Part shown: one piece after another, positions 43,858-54,800 of the stretch
Numbering within the stretch: the first letter of the stretch is position 1
Layout of the letters: each line of letters begins with the position of its first letter
NCBI GenBank assembly: GCA_033297205.1
Contig: MU859134.1
Span: 1-64,000 of the forward strand
Length of the DNA: 64,000 bases
Direction of reading: 5' to 3'
Source: Pseudoneurospora amorphoporcata
Lineage: Eukaryota; Ascomycota; Sordariomycetes; Sordariales; Sordariaceae
Translations under genes and position numbers: made by a program
The notes under the pieces: model-generated
What the model was told of the DNA's origin: nothing
Seen by the model: only the letters and a program-made list of their open reading frames with translations
Database searches by the model: none

Positions 43858-44345
43858 GGGACTCTAACAGTCAAAGTTAAGCGATGGCGGCTGAAGAGGA
43901 GCTGTGAGGCTATAGATGGTGGTGTTGAGGTTCAGAAGATGACGACGGTTCCACAGGCAAGTAGTATTTGCTTGCTCCGTTCTGTTTGGATGAAACTTGC
44001 ATCATGGACCGCTGTTCCCTGCACACTTTAGTTGGCTAGGGCCATCAATTTGACGTCTCCATCGCAAAACAAACATGCCTCGGTCATTTCGGCTGGATGG
44101 GGGAAAGAATTCTACAGTCAAGGAATACTTGTCGCATCGCCAACATTCATTCGAGACTACGAGTTGGTTCCAACAAACGCTGTCATTAAGCATTGCGGCA
44201 ACATCAACAGCGGCCGTCCCACGCGCATGAACCTCAATATCATCACCATCGTACATCCACGAAAAAAAAATACAATCTTCTTCCTCACACCCCAAGCACG
44301 CAGCCCAGGATTGCAATGAAGAAGGGTTGAGCACAAACAAGTAGT
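43858..44345. other. Intergenic between unknown gene and U2
   Basis: No separate gene is supported. An open frame at 44,002-44,409 (minus) begins inside the U2 snRNA and is discussed under rejected items. Confidence 0.5.
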
Positions 44346-44346
44346 A

Positions 44347-44539
44347 GTGGTTCGCGTCACCTGGAGACAGTGTAATACCAGGGACACAGTGGCCGGTAAT
44401 CATAGGCAAGCCTAGAGGAAAACCAACCGAGTTGCAAAAATTAGAATAATCACGATTGTACTCCGTAGAGCACTTTCAGAGATTAAACTGAAAAGAACAG
44501 ATACTACACTTGATCTAAGCCAAAAGGCAAAGAGAGCTA
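44347..44539 (-). ncRNA. U2: U2 spliceosomal snRNA
   Basis: U2 snRNA base-pairs with the intron branch point and is an essential spliceosome core RNA. The minus strand reads GCCTTTTGGCTTAGATCAAG and then the branch-point-recognition segment GTGTAGTATCTGTTC. Stem-loop IIa (TTTCAGTTTAATCTCTGAAA), stem IIb (GTGCTCTACGGAGTAC), an Sm site AATTTTTGCAA and stem-loop III follow. Stem-loop IV contains CCTGGTATTACA and CTCCAGG, closed by GTGTC/GACGC. The 5' end is placed at 44,538-44,539 by comparison with other U2 RNAs; the 3' end, near 44,347-44,350, is approximate. The length of about 190 nt is normal. Confidence 0.95.
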
Positions 44540-44584
44540 AAGAAAAAAAGAAAGAAAAACCAGGTAAAAGTTGGGCGGGGGGAA

Positions 44585-44600
44585 CGATCTTAAATAGGGA
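44585..44600 (-). promoter_or_regulatory. TATA-like box upstream of U2
   Basis: The minus strand reads CTATTTAAGATCG about 50-60 bp upstream of the U2 5' end. Position and AT-rich core fit an snRNA promoter element, but this is inferred only from location. Confidence 0.35.
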
Positions 44601-45390
44601 TCCGTTCTGGTCTGTGCATTGTTGGTCATGGTCTGTGCACGGGTGCAAGCTGTGAAATTCCGGGTGGAGTCTCTTGCAGCTGTAGGACAGCCGTCAAGTG
44701 TCAGGCAGGCAAATGAAAGCTGTCCAGCTGCATCTGCAGGTATGACAGATTGCCGGCGGCAACTTCGCACCGCAGCTCAACTCCTCCAGCACCTTTACTT
44801 GTCTTGCCGTCGACATCGAACTCCGATGTTGTGCAGCCTCACTAGTCATTTTCCTATTCATTTTGTCGCTTTCTGTCAATGGTGCTTGCAGCAGTATTGA
44901 AATATCTGTCATTCTATCTACGGAATCTCTTGCTTTCGCCATTGCTGGAATATTAATGCACCATTTTCCTCGCATTGTCCCCGACCTCCCATATTGTTAC
45001 TTGCTATTTCCAGCAATTGGGCTTGAAATACCGGGAATAGTGACATCTATACGAGAACTTAATGTTTGGACTTCTTACAAATGAATTGGCTGCGGGAAAT
45101 TACGGACTCGACCACCTTCTTGGCTTTCCCGCGCTCAGCCATCGCCAAGACCATGATGACTACTCCCAAGACAACTTTGCTCTTCTGTGATCACCAGCCA
45201 GTAGCGACGACGTGAGATGCGACATTTCTCTGCTGAGAATCTTGTTCGGGGGAAAACCTGCCCGGCTGACACACTAACTACAATAATAAGTGATCAAGTT
45301 CAAGTTCCGAACATGTCCGCGATAGGAGTCAGCTGCCATATGGCGATGACGACTTGACACAACCTTTGATATTACGAACGAACTTGAACC
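44601..45390. other. Intergenic, no gene seen
   Basis: Several open frames of 70-95 codons overlap on both strands, but none has a domain, codon pattern or splice structure that supports it. The right part is the promoter region of the FAD monooxygenase. Confidence 0.5.
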
Positions 45391-45393
45391 TGC

Positions 45394-45400
45394 TATAAAA
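45394..45400 (+). promoter_or_regulatory. TATA box of FAD monooxygenase gene
   Basis: TATAAAA lies 154 bp before the ATG at 45,548, giving a plausible 5' leader of about 120 nt. Confidence 0.6.
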
Positions 45401-45547
45401 GGTCCAAGCGCGCATCATGTCCATGTATTACCAGCAAGTCGTATAGGGAGCGTATTCCAACTCTAAGCACTGACAACATTATATCATCATCAATCATTGT
45501 CTCGTTCAAAATTTACACATCGTTGCAAAGCAAATCCTTACCTCCAT

Positions 45548-47449
45548 ATGGACCACTGCGACGTCCTTATAGTCGGAGCCGGCCCAGTAGGGGCCACTCT
45601 AGCCCTCGAACTGGCTCTGCAAGGCGTATCCTTCCGCATCATCGACAAAAGCCCAACCCGGTCAGAGCATAGCAGAGCCCTGGTCGTCCACCCTCGTACT
45701 CTGGAACTACTAGACCGCCATGGAGCCGTCGACAAGCTCATGGCTAGAGGTGCCATTGCCCGTGGCGCCGTGATGAATATCAACCGGAAACTGGTGGCCA
45801 TGGTGGACATGGATGATCTTGACATCACCGACACCAGCTTTCCCCTGCCTCTGATGGTTTCTCAAGCCGAGACCGAAAAGTTCATGGAGGAATCTCTGGC
45901 GCAGTATGGCAAAGCCGTTGAGCGGGGTTATACTGCCACGAGCATCGTCCAGGACGACAACGGAGTTACCACAACCCTAGAGAAGCCAGACGGTACCCAG
46001 ATAACGATCCGATCCAAGTACGTCGTCGGGTGTGACGGCGCCCACAGCGTGGTTCGGCATTCAGCAAAAGACCTTACCTTCGACGGAGACGCCTACCCAC
46101 AGGATTTCATACTCTGCGACGCCCGCCTTCGCAACTCCAACATCGCGCGGGACCGCTTCACCATCTGCTTCGGCGACACCGGTTTACTAGCCTTCTTCCC
46201 CATCTCACCCCACAGCAATGACAACAACGAAGACGGTCTGATCCGCCTCATCGCATCAGGAGGCCGCTCAGTCATCAAGCAACCACCACCTCAGCCCACC
46301 GCTCCCGGTTCCCTACCACCGCAGCAGCAACAGCAACAAGAACAACAACAACTACAACACGACGAACAACCCCACGAACCCCCCACCCTCACCCACTTCC
46401 AATCCCTCCTCGACTCCTTCGCCCCTCCCGGCTCCGGCACCGTGCACTCCCCCATCTGGCTCGCCCGCTTCCGCCTCCACCACCGGGGCGTCAACTCCTA
46501 CCGGTCCGGCCGACTTTTTGTTGCTGGCGACGCCGCGCACATCCACAGTCCCGCTGGCGGACTAGGGATGAACGTAGGGATCCAGGATGCCGTCAATTTA
46601 GGGTGGAAGTTAGCCTCCGTTCTCAAATATCACGACCAGTTGACGGATAAAGCGAGAGAGGCGCTGCTGGATAGTTATCACGCTGAAAGGTATCCGGTGG
46701 GAAGGGCGCTGCTGCAGGGGACGGATAGGATGTTCAGCTTCACGGCTGCGGCGCACCCCTGGGTTTTGAGGGTGCGGAATGCGGTGTTGCCGTGGGTGGT
46801 GCCGTGGTTGGTTGGGGTGAAATGGATCAGGAGGAGGTTTTATAACTTTATTTCGGGGTTTGGGACGACGTATTCGGGCTTGCTGGCGAATGCGGGGGGT
46901 GGAACTGGGGGAAGTGTTGTAGTAGGTGGTGGGATGAACACGTCGTCGTCATCGATCAAGATACGAGGAGGTGATAGATTGCCGGATGGGAAGGTGATTG
47001 AGCTAGGCCTAGGACGAAAGGAATGGAGCTTGCACCGACTCTGTCGAGGAGCGTCTTGGCATCTGTTGTTGTTCTCCGGAACAGGAACAGGTGATGCCAG
47101 TGATGCGGCGACGGCTGAGGGGTTAACACTGGCGGGCGAGAGGGTATTGGCGGTCGTCAAAAGTGAGTGCTCACTTCATTTCTTTCACTACGTTCATGCA
47201 GAGGGCCGTGGTGATTATAGCGCGGGGCAGGGGCGATACGATGGTGAGCTGCAGGTGGCTACAGGGGAGAGCGGTGTTGCTTCCACTTCGTATGCGGACC
47301 CAGGTGGTCGGGTCCACGGTCTGCTTGGATTGGACAATGGCCATGGTGGATTTGTGATGGTGAGACCTGACGGTTATGTTTCCCACATTGGATATCTGCC
47401 GTCACTGCAGGACTTTTTGAACGAGTGGGAGACAAAAGTTGGTATCTAA
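45548..47449 (+). CDS. FAD-dependent aromatic hydroxylase (phenol-hydroxylase family)
   Basis: This predicts a single-exon, 633-residue flavoprotein monooxygenase that would hydroxylate a phenolic or polyketide-type ring using NAD(P)H and O2. Residues 1-40 hold the Rossmann FAD motif DVLIVGAGPVGATLALELAL. Residues about 160-172 hold YVVGCDGAHSVVR (DG motif). RLFVAGDAAHIHSPAGGLGMN (around residue 335) is the second FAD-binding GD motif. The C-terminal part is the thioredoxin-like fold of the PheA/TfdB group. Two low-complexity inserts are unusual: a Pro/Gln-rich run (about 46,279-46,380) and a Gly/Ser-rich run (about 46,895-46,950). The start at 45,548 (CCATATGG context) is preferred because the open frame further upstream has no ATG. 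Substrate unknown. Confidence 0.88.
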   Translation: MDHCDVLIVGAGPVGATLALELALQGVSFRIIDKSPTRSEHSRALVVHPRTLELLDRHGAVDKLMARGAIARGAVMNINRKLVAMVDMDDLDITDTSFPLPLMVSQAETEKFMEESLAQYGKAVERGYTATSIVQDDNGVTTTLEKPDGTQITIRSKYVVGCDGAHSVVRHSAKDLTFDGDAYPQDFILCDARLRNSNIARDRFTICFGDTGLLAFFPISPHSNDNNEDGLIRLIASGGRSVIKQPPPQPTAPGSLPPQQQQQQEQQQLQHDEQPHEPPTLTHFQSLLDSFAPPGSGTVHSPIWLARFRLHHRGVNSYRSGRLFVAGDAAHIHSPAGGLGMNVGIQDAVNLGWKLASVLKYHDQLTDKAREALLDSYHAERYPVGRALLQGTDRMFSFTAAAHPWVLRVRNAVLPWVVPWLVGVKWIRRRFYNFISGFGTTYSGLLANAGGGTGGSVVVGGGMNTSSSSIKIRGGDRLPDGKVIELGLGRKEWSLHRLCRGASWHLLLFSGTGTGDASDAATAEGLTLAGERVLAVVKSECSLHFFHYVHAEGRGDYSAGQGRYDGELQVATGESGVASTSYADPGGRVHGLLGLDNGHGGFVMVRPDGYVSHIGYLPSLQDFLNEWETKVGI

Positions 47450-47987
47450 AAGCAGATTTCTGTTACTGACTCGTATTTATCCTTTTTCTTTGCCGCTTTC
47501 CCGTGCTAGACTAGTCTACTTGACTAAAAACGTGTTTCTATACCGCCGGCAGTGGAAAAGAGGTGTGAGGGCCCTAAGTTTTAGTGCTTGGGACCATCCC
47601 CCTGATTACCCTATCTTTCCCCACCCGTTCCCTTGACGTGTTGAAACCAGAGAAGCCCGATATCCAAATTTGTGTCAGCATTTCGATCATGAACTTTTGC
47701 AAGGAAAAGGCCCCATTCTGTTCCCATCATCCGTGTCCACCATCACATCTGACTGATTCATCCGGAATCCAGCACATCCATAATGATATGATCTAACACG
47801 GCGCCGGTCCACCACGTGGATAAACGGTGAGTGGACATCCGAGACACCTCCCAATAAGGAGCCTCCTAGCTTGGCCCCTAGGTCGCCGTGGGAGCAGTTG
47901 TGTTGCCCCCTATAGCGAAAGTGCGGAATTACAGATAGATTCTATGCATCTCGATGGGTTCATGCCTTTGGTGCTCGAATACGGGAT
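47450..47987. other. Intergenic between monooxygenase and dehydrogenase
   Basis: Short open frames here have no domain support. The right part is the promoter of the next gene. Confidence 0.5.
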
Positions 47988-47994
47988 TATAAAA
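47988..47994 (+). promoter_or_regulatory. TATA box of SDR gene
   Basis: TATAAAA lies 147 bp before the ATG at 48,135, a spacing very similar to that of the neighbouring monooxygenase gene. Confidence 0.6.
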
Positions 47995-48134
47995 GGCAAC
48001 ATCCCCGTTCTTCGTGGCTCACTTTGTATCATCTCCTAATCCCTTCCGCCTTTCATCATCCATCACAAACCAAACCCGAACCCACCACTCACCACACACC
48101 TCACCACCTCACCTCCGAAAACAAACCCATCAAA

Positions 48135-49034
48135 ATGGCCTCCTCCACCACCACCCCCAAGGTCTGGCTCGTCACCGGCGCCTCCTCCGGCCTCGGCCGC
48201 GAGATCTCCCGCCGCGCCCTCGCCCAAGGCGACATCGTCTTCGCCACCGGCCGCAACCCCGCCCGCATCCCCCAAGTCCTCACAGCTTATGACTCCTGCA
48301 TCGCCGAGACCTTTGACGTGACCTCCCCCGACGCCGTCCTCGCCGAGACCGTTTCCCGCATCGTCTCGCACCCCAAGAACGTCACAGGACGTATCGACAT
48401 CGTCGTCAACGCCGCCGGCTACGTGTTCGCCGGCGGCTGCGAGGAAGCCTCCGCCGAGGAGGCCTTTGCGCAGTTCAACACCAACGTTCTGGGCCAGCTG
48501 GCCGTCGGCCGCGCCGTCCTGCCCGTCCTCCGTCGCCAGAAGGCCGGTATCCTGGCCAACTTTGGCTCCATACTGTCTTACATGGGTCCTGCGGGCGCCG
48601 GTCTGTACAGCGCCACCAAGGCGGCGTGCTCGATTTTGTCCGAGGCCCTGACGGGCGAGGTCCAGCACCTCGGTGTCAAGGTCACTTGCATCGAGCCTGG
48701 TTACTTTAGGACTTCGGTCCTCGACCAGGGCCATTTGTTGCGTCCGGCCAAGACCATCGATGAGTACCGCGGTGAGAATGGAAGCAAGGAGATGCAGGAG
48801 ACCTTGGCCATGTGGGAGGCCCGCAACAACAAGCAGCCTGGCGACCCGGCCAAGCTCGCGGACGTGGTTGTTGATGCGCTCAGTGGCAACGGCGTGTATG
48901 CTGGCCGTGAGTTGCCCGCTAGGTTGCTCATTGGCGATGATGCGTATGGCATGTGGGCGGCGGCGCAGGAGAAGCAGAAGAAGCAGATGGAGGAGTGGAG
49001 GGCGGAGTGCACGGGTACGGATATCACTGAGTAA
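48135..49034 (+). CDS. Short-chain dehydrogenase/reductase (classical SDR)
   Basis: This is an intronless 299-residue NAD(P)-dependent oxidoreductase. It has the cofactor motif TGASSGLGRE (about residues 16-25), followed by ATGRNPAR, whose Arg favours NADP(H). It also has DIVVNAAG at the NNAG position, Ser in FGSILSY, and the catalytic YSATK with an Asn in FNTNVLGQ. IEPGYFRT follows as the usual PG motif. The start has an ideal context, TCAAAATGG; the upstream open frame has no ATG. Codons are strongly C-ending, which suggests good expression. It is similar to the group annotated as retinol-dehydrogenase-like, but the substrate is unknown. It is adjacent to and co-oriented with the FAD monooxygenase. 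Confidence 0.9.
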   Translation: MASSTTTPKVWLVTGASSGLGREISRRALAQGDIVFATGRNPARIPQVLTAYDSCIAETFDVTSPDAVLAETVSRIVSHPKNVTGRIDIVVNAAGYVFAGGCEEASAEEAFAQFNTNVLGQLAVGRAVLPVLRRQKAGILANFGSILSYMGPAGAGLYSATKAACSILSEALTGEVQHLGVKVTCIEPGYFRTSVLDQGHLLRPAKTIDEYRGENGSKEMQETLAMWEARNNKQPGDPAKLADVVVDALSGNGVYAGRELPARLLIGDDAYGMWAAAQEKQKKQMEEWRAECTGTDITE

Positions 49035-49552
49035 AGGGGGGAAAGCTATGCGGGACTGTTTTTGAGCGGGAGGAATAAATGAGGATAAAGGAAAATCTCA
49101 CCGGATCAGGATAATGATTGTAATGAATGATTAATACCTTACTTTCTTTTCAAGAGGGGCTTATACGACTTGAGAGGACGTTTGGCGGTGATGATGATGG
49201 TAAATAAATGGGGCGCCCAATGGGTACTGTTTGCTGCCGGCAGCTCTGGTATCTTGATGAGTCATATAGCGGAAGAGGAAGGGGAGCCTAGAAGACGATG
49301 AAGGGTTAGTGAGCATCACAAACCACATGAAGCAAGCACAGCACACTGTTTTATACTATGTTTCTCCCTAACCATCATTTCTGGAACGCATGGAGGAGGT
49401 TCAGGTATGCCTACATCCGAAACCGGGTGTGGTACCCCAACCGAGTAGCAACAACGTTACCTTTGATGAAACCCAAAACTGGTAGCCAAGAAATGGTATA
49501 AGCATTATCCAAAAAGGGGTACCGATGAAAACAACAATGCCAACCTTTACAC

Positions 49553-49588
<36 letters not shown>

Positions 49589-49737
49589 GATAGTTTACAG
49601 ACAACCCCCTAATACCCCCTGTACCTATTTGTTCCATCATCATTCTGGTCACCGCTCCATTTTGACCTAGTAACCACTCAGCCTACAAAACCGAGAGTCT
49701 ACAGGTCTCAAGGAGGCCACGTCCCATGAAAACCAGC
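49035..49737. other. Intergenic, convergent 3' ends
   Basis: The region separates the SDR (plus) and the multicopper oxidase (minus), which converge. It includes a 33-nt poly-A run at 49,554-49,586. No gene is seen. Confidence 0.6.
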
Positions 49738-51704
49738 CTAGAAGACCAGCTCACTATCCTCAAACACACCAGCATCGCGGCGCTGAATCCCCGACCCTGC
49801 CGCTGCTCTCCTCCGGGCAGGAGAAGAAATTGAGTCACCACGGGTAGGTGTGGTGGTGGTATTGGCGACAGGAGGAATCCATGTAGCACTGCAATACAGA
49901 CCGTTAGTCATCGTTTCACTCGTTCAACTCAAACGCATACTCAGAATAAGAAAGAAAAAACTCACCCAGTATAAACCGTCGGGGAAATAGTCAGCATCCC
50001 TGTTGTATCCAACGGATTCACCGTATTCCCCGCGGCATTTCCCCTAGTCGGCACACCCCCCAACCTACAGTTCTCCAAATGGTCCTCCGGGAAGACATGT
50101 CCCCTCAGCTGCTCGGGTCCTTCGATGAAACTCGCCGTCAAGCCCATCTCCACATGCCACTCGATATGGCAATGGAACAACCACACGCCCGGGTTCGTCG
50201 CCCTGAATCTTAGGACTGCGTGACTCCACGACCAGACGGTTACCGTGTCACGCCGGTTGGGCGTGGGGTTGTAGTTCACATCGCGGCCGGGCCAGTCACC
50301 CGCGTAGGGGCGTGCGCGGTCCAGGATTTGAAACCGGTGCCCGTGCAGGTGGAACGGGTGGCCGGCAGCTTCCTGGTTGTTGATCACCAGCTGGACGATG
50401 TCGCCCTTTTTGACCACGACGGGGTTGATCTGGCCGTAGACTACGGGGTCGGTGTTGTTTCCGCCTACGGTGGCGGCGGTGTAGAGCGAGGGAACTTTTT
50501 GGCCGATGTAGGGCTTGCCGTTGAGGCAGGCGCGTGGGTAGCCGTTGGCGTCGAGGCAGAAGCGGAAGTCGAACTGGACGAGGTGGTCGTAGGAAGGGAT
50601 CATGGCGAGGTTGTCGAGCGGCTTGAAGTGCGTGTCGTCGGCGGGGCGCCAGACGTCGATGTTGTTGGTTGGACGGGTGTAGGGGGCGTTTTCGTCCATC
50701 ACTAGCCAGGCGGTTTGGTTGTGGGGGAAGGTAGGGGCCAGGGTTGCGTTGCGGAAGTCCCGGTTGATGTCGAGAGCAAGCAGAATGGGGTAGTTGCCGG
50801 AGTCACGGTCGATGGCGGAGATGAGGAAGTCATACCGCTGGGCGGAGCTGGCATGTAGCTGATAGGCGGTTTCGGTTTGGAGGTAAGTGCCGTCGCTCAT
50901 GATCATGATCAGCGGGTGGGAGTCGATCCAGAGGAAGGCTGAGGCAAAGGCGGACATGTTGATGAGACGGATGCGGTAGGTTTTGCCTTTGACAAAGTTG
51001 AACTTGACATCCTTTTTGTCGTTGACTAAGATGGTATCCGGGAACGGTGGACGGAACAGGGTGTTGCTAGGATTCAGCATAGCCTGCACAAGCGGGATGC
51101 TTTGCTGATGGTACCTGTGCTGATGTTAGATGATTGCTGGCATGAGTTGAGTGGGACACTTACCAATCGGAAACAGTCAAGACAATCTCCTCATCATACT
51201 TGCCCTTATAGGGGTCATTAGGATCTTGGACAATAAGGGGGCCGCGCAGGCCATCCGGATATTGTCCCTTTTCGTGAGAGTGATACCAGAAGGTGCCGGG
51301 TTCATCAAGCTGTGACCATGTAAGCCCCGGTTCGGTCCGAAATCTAGAAGAGACATATGTCTTACCAGGAACTTGTACTGGACCGAGGAACCGGGAGGAG
51401 TGGGACACTGGACGACACCACTGGGTCCATCCATCTCAGGAGTTTGCAGCTGGTTGATACCGTGCCAGTGAAGACCAGTTGTCTGGTTTCCAAGACCATT
51501 GTGGAGGTTCACAATGAGGGTGTCGCCAACGGTCGCTTCGAGCTTGGGGCATGGCCACTGGTTGTTGATACCAATGACAGGTCTTCCAAAGCCATCGGGA
51601 GAAGCCCATACCCACGTGACGTTCCAGTTGATGGTGACAACTGCTGCCCTGGCAACTGTGCCAAAGCACAGCAATGCCAAGGAAAGGAGGAGTGACCACA
51701 TCAT
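49738..51704 (-). CDS. Secreted multicopper oxidase, Fet3/Abr1-like
   Basis: Four exons (51,366-51,704; 51,164-51,309; 49,966-51,114; 49,738-49,888) join in frame to 594 residues. The introns of 56, 49 and 77 bp have GTAAGA, GTAAGT and GTGAGT donors. The enzyme oxidises phenols or metal ions with reduction of O2 to water. A signal peptide (MMWSLLLSLALLCFGTVARA) opens it. The four copper-binding blocks are HWHGIN, WYHSHEKGQ, HPFHLHGHRF and HCHIEWHVEMGL, whose last Leu is at the axial type-1 position. MDGPSGVVQCPTPPG is typical of Fet3-like rather than classical laccases. The Glu used for Fe(II) in yeast Fet3 falls at SDW here (Asp), and no C-terminal membrane segment is seen, so ferroxidase function is doubtful. 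Pigment-type Abr1-like activity is an inference. Confidence 0.88.
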
Positions 51705-51854
51705 GGTCGGGGTTTATAAGAAGAGTCAAGCCAAAGGAGTGGCAGTGAAAGGAGTAGGGTATTAAGAGACAGGCAGACGTGAACCAAGAGCTCGACGTGG
51801 AAGGTTAGGATGAAAGAGACTGGACAAAGACATGATTCAGAAACGAGAGAAGCC

Positions 51855-51867
51855 TCCGTATATAAGT
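51855..51867 (-). promoter_or_regulatory. TATA-like box of multicopper oxidase gene
   Basis: The minus strand reads CTTATATACGG about 155 bp before the start codon at 51,704, comparable to the TATA distances of the two redox genes nearby. Confidence 0.4.
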
Positions 51868-51899
51868 AACAACGACGAGAGGTTGAGTTCATGCTGGCA

Positions 51900-54800
51900 C
51901 CGACAACGACACGAGACACGAGTGGGCCTTGGTTGGCATTGTGGCTCATGATGGATTCGACCACAGGGGTATGATACGAAGGGTGATGAGAACTTTCATA
52001 ATCAGGAGGATTTCCCACATGATAGCTGCACTTGCAGTTCATACTGTCCCAAGGAGAGTGTCCAGCATGCGGCTCTAGATCCAAAGAGGCAGAGCCAAGC
52101 TGTCAGCTCGGTGATTGTGAACAGCTTCAGGCTGAGAGGCATCACAATATTGAATGGCTGCAGGACGGATCTCCGTACCTGGCACGACCACCAATCATTG
52201 ATTGGGTGTTGAACTTGAGGCTTGTAAGAAGAGGCGTGACTACAATATGGTGCTTGTAAAGAGATCGGTCCATGTAGGACATCTTCTCTCACGGAAACTG
52301 TACCCAATATTGGCTCTAGGACTGGGGAGAACCATGTAGATTCTGTAGTCTGTTCCAGTTTGGGGTGAAGACTGGCGGTAAACAGACAGCTTAGCGGTTC
52401 TTTATCTGCTTCGTTTGAACTGGTCGTCGTCTTGACAATCCAAGCGTCCGGGTAGCGGCGGGAACTGCATGCCAGCTTTAGGGGTGGGCGCTTGAACAGC
52501 TCACATACGAAAGAAGAGAGAAAGGTGAAGTTGTACAAGCTTCGGAGGCGTATGGCATGTGGTGTGTAAGACTTGGTTTGGGTGACACCAAGAGGTCGCT
52601 CGGATGCATACAGAGGGGGACTGTATAAATCACACGTGAGGTCTATCAACATATCAGCCATCTATCAGGGTGAATGGTATATGGAAAGAATGGTGGTGGT
52701 GGCTGTAGGGCTCATCAGATGGGGGAAAGGAAGACGAGAAGCAAACCAGACTGGGGCGAGTTCTTCCTGGATGATGCTTTCCATAGGAATTTTCCAATTA
52801 TCTTTAGCTCTGAGCGTAAGATAGATCGACTGATGTCTAGTTAATCTTAGTTTCACATGGTTCAAAGCGATCTTTAAGCTTTACGAGACGGGGAATGTGT
52901 TCATCTTTGTTCGATGACGCGAATCGGAGGTAATTAACTGAAGGAAGCTGTAGGTACTCGCTCGAAGCAGAGGTCTGCATAATGTAAATAGATTGGCTGT
53001 AGAACCGTTGCCACGTTGCAGTGTTGTCGATGCGGAAGAAGATGACAATGTGGAAGAGAGAGGAAGAAGAAAAGATGAGGTGAAGTTGAGTTGGAGACTC
53101 GGGAAGAGCTTCATTGGGCGTTGCTTGGCACGGTACAGTTTCTGTTAATGCCACCCTGCTGGGAGACCCCTGTAGATCACTGTAGCTGCAGGAGTGGTAT
53201 CGTTAATGAGGCCCCCTAAAGAGCCATTTGATCGCACTGTGGACAAGACCTACAAAGACAGCGCTCTTCAACTGGAATGCCCCTGCGGAACGGAAGTGAA
53301 GACGGGAGACGGGACCCAGGTCCCGCCAGTGTCTCCATTCGTGAGGCTCGTGAATCGTGATTTTCACTCAAACACAAACATCTCTCAACAAGAGAACACA
53401 AAGGCACAATCAACGAGCTGCTTCAGGCAGTCATACAGTGCTGCCAATGCATCGACCCCGTCAAGTCTGCAGGAACACGTTGCTCTACGTGCGCTTCGGA
53501 GACTCGGGGATATTCATGTTCACCTTCGACTTCGACCATGACAACAACACCAGACTTTGTGATCCGCGGGTTCCAACGTCAAGCTCGACTGCCTATTTCC
53601 TTCCAAATTCGATCAGGAGCTCGATCAATATTCTACCCAGGCAAGGCAGAAACAGAGACCAGGGGAAAGCTTATTTTCTTTGCCGGCAGGGAATGGGATA
53701 TTGGGAGGCGTTCGCCATGGATATTGAGGAGCGAGGTCAGTGGACAGAATAACCAAGTGTCTCGGACACCGACATTCAGACCGGCATCTCACTGAACTAG
53801 AGTCAGGGTTCTTTGACCGCCGACCCTGCAATGTGGCTGACTTTGGGGTGTTGTGTTGGCTTGACTCCTGAGTTCCTTCGCTTCCAGCGTCTCGGAAACA
53901 GAGGAGGACGGTCGCCTTGAGGATTCTGGAGGGAGTTCAGCCACAGGAGCGGCACGCGCGAGACATCTCACGATGCCGGACTCGGATACGAAAGACAGAT
54001 CACCACGGAGAGATTCCTGATCCAGGCGGGTGTGTAACCGTTCAGCAAAGCGAGCAACTACCCGGGCAACAGTTGCTTCCCGTTCGTTTTTCGGACTTGG
54101 CTGTTCTTCATGGCTCAGCCTTTGGGGCTTGGTAACACTCAGCCGTGCTCAGATTATGGGAATATCTGGATGGGCGAAGTTGGTTGACATGGAAAGATTT
54201 GCCCTAAATCACTCCATGTTGTTTGCCTTGGTGGTACGGATTTCGAGTTTGGGCATTGGGCCCAGCGACTTGGTTCGTTCCCTTGTCTCACTCAAAATCT
54301 CCGAGGAATAAGCTTTCCCGAGATCTTAACTCTAACCTCACTACAGCAGTAGACCCTTGCCGGGACATAGCGCAACACCGTCAAGTGATGGTAAACTTCT
54401 AGGTATGCAGGATGCTGGACTCAGGAGTTGACTCCAGGGTCAATTAGCGTCCAACTCGCCTCATAAGCCACGCTGTTTGCTGTTAAAGAATTGTCACCCT
54501 ATGCTAATACTTGCATGGTATGGCTACCTATCTGTTTAAGGAAGGTAAAGGCTAACCGGACATAGGAAATCTACCGGATCCCGGGTCTGCTCTTACACAA
54601 GGTTGAATAACTGGCTCGAGTATCGTGTTGTTCTTCCCATCAATGGAGTCAATCTCCTAATGAAGAAACCGTTACGTCCATTATCTCACTTGGAGTCTCC
54701 ATAGCATTGTGCTAAAAGCACCTGTATGGGTTGGAAATTACACACCTTGCTTCTCCTGACAGCATAAACACCAAGGGATTTTGCGTGAACGAGCAGTCGT

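Noticed and set aside
44002..44409. 135-codon minus-strand open frame that reads like a protein
   Set aside because: Its first codons are the 3' stem-loops of U2 snRNA, and the rest has no domain, promoter or splice support.
48063..48734. 223-codon minus-strand open frame
   Set aside because: Antisense of the strongly GC-biased SDR gene.
52002..52661. 219-codon minus-strand open frame upstream of the multicopper oxidase
   Set aside because: No recognised domain or conserved-looking block, no splice structure, and it overlaps equally plausible frames on the other strand.
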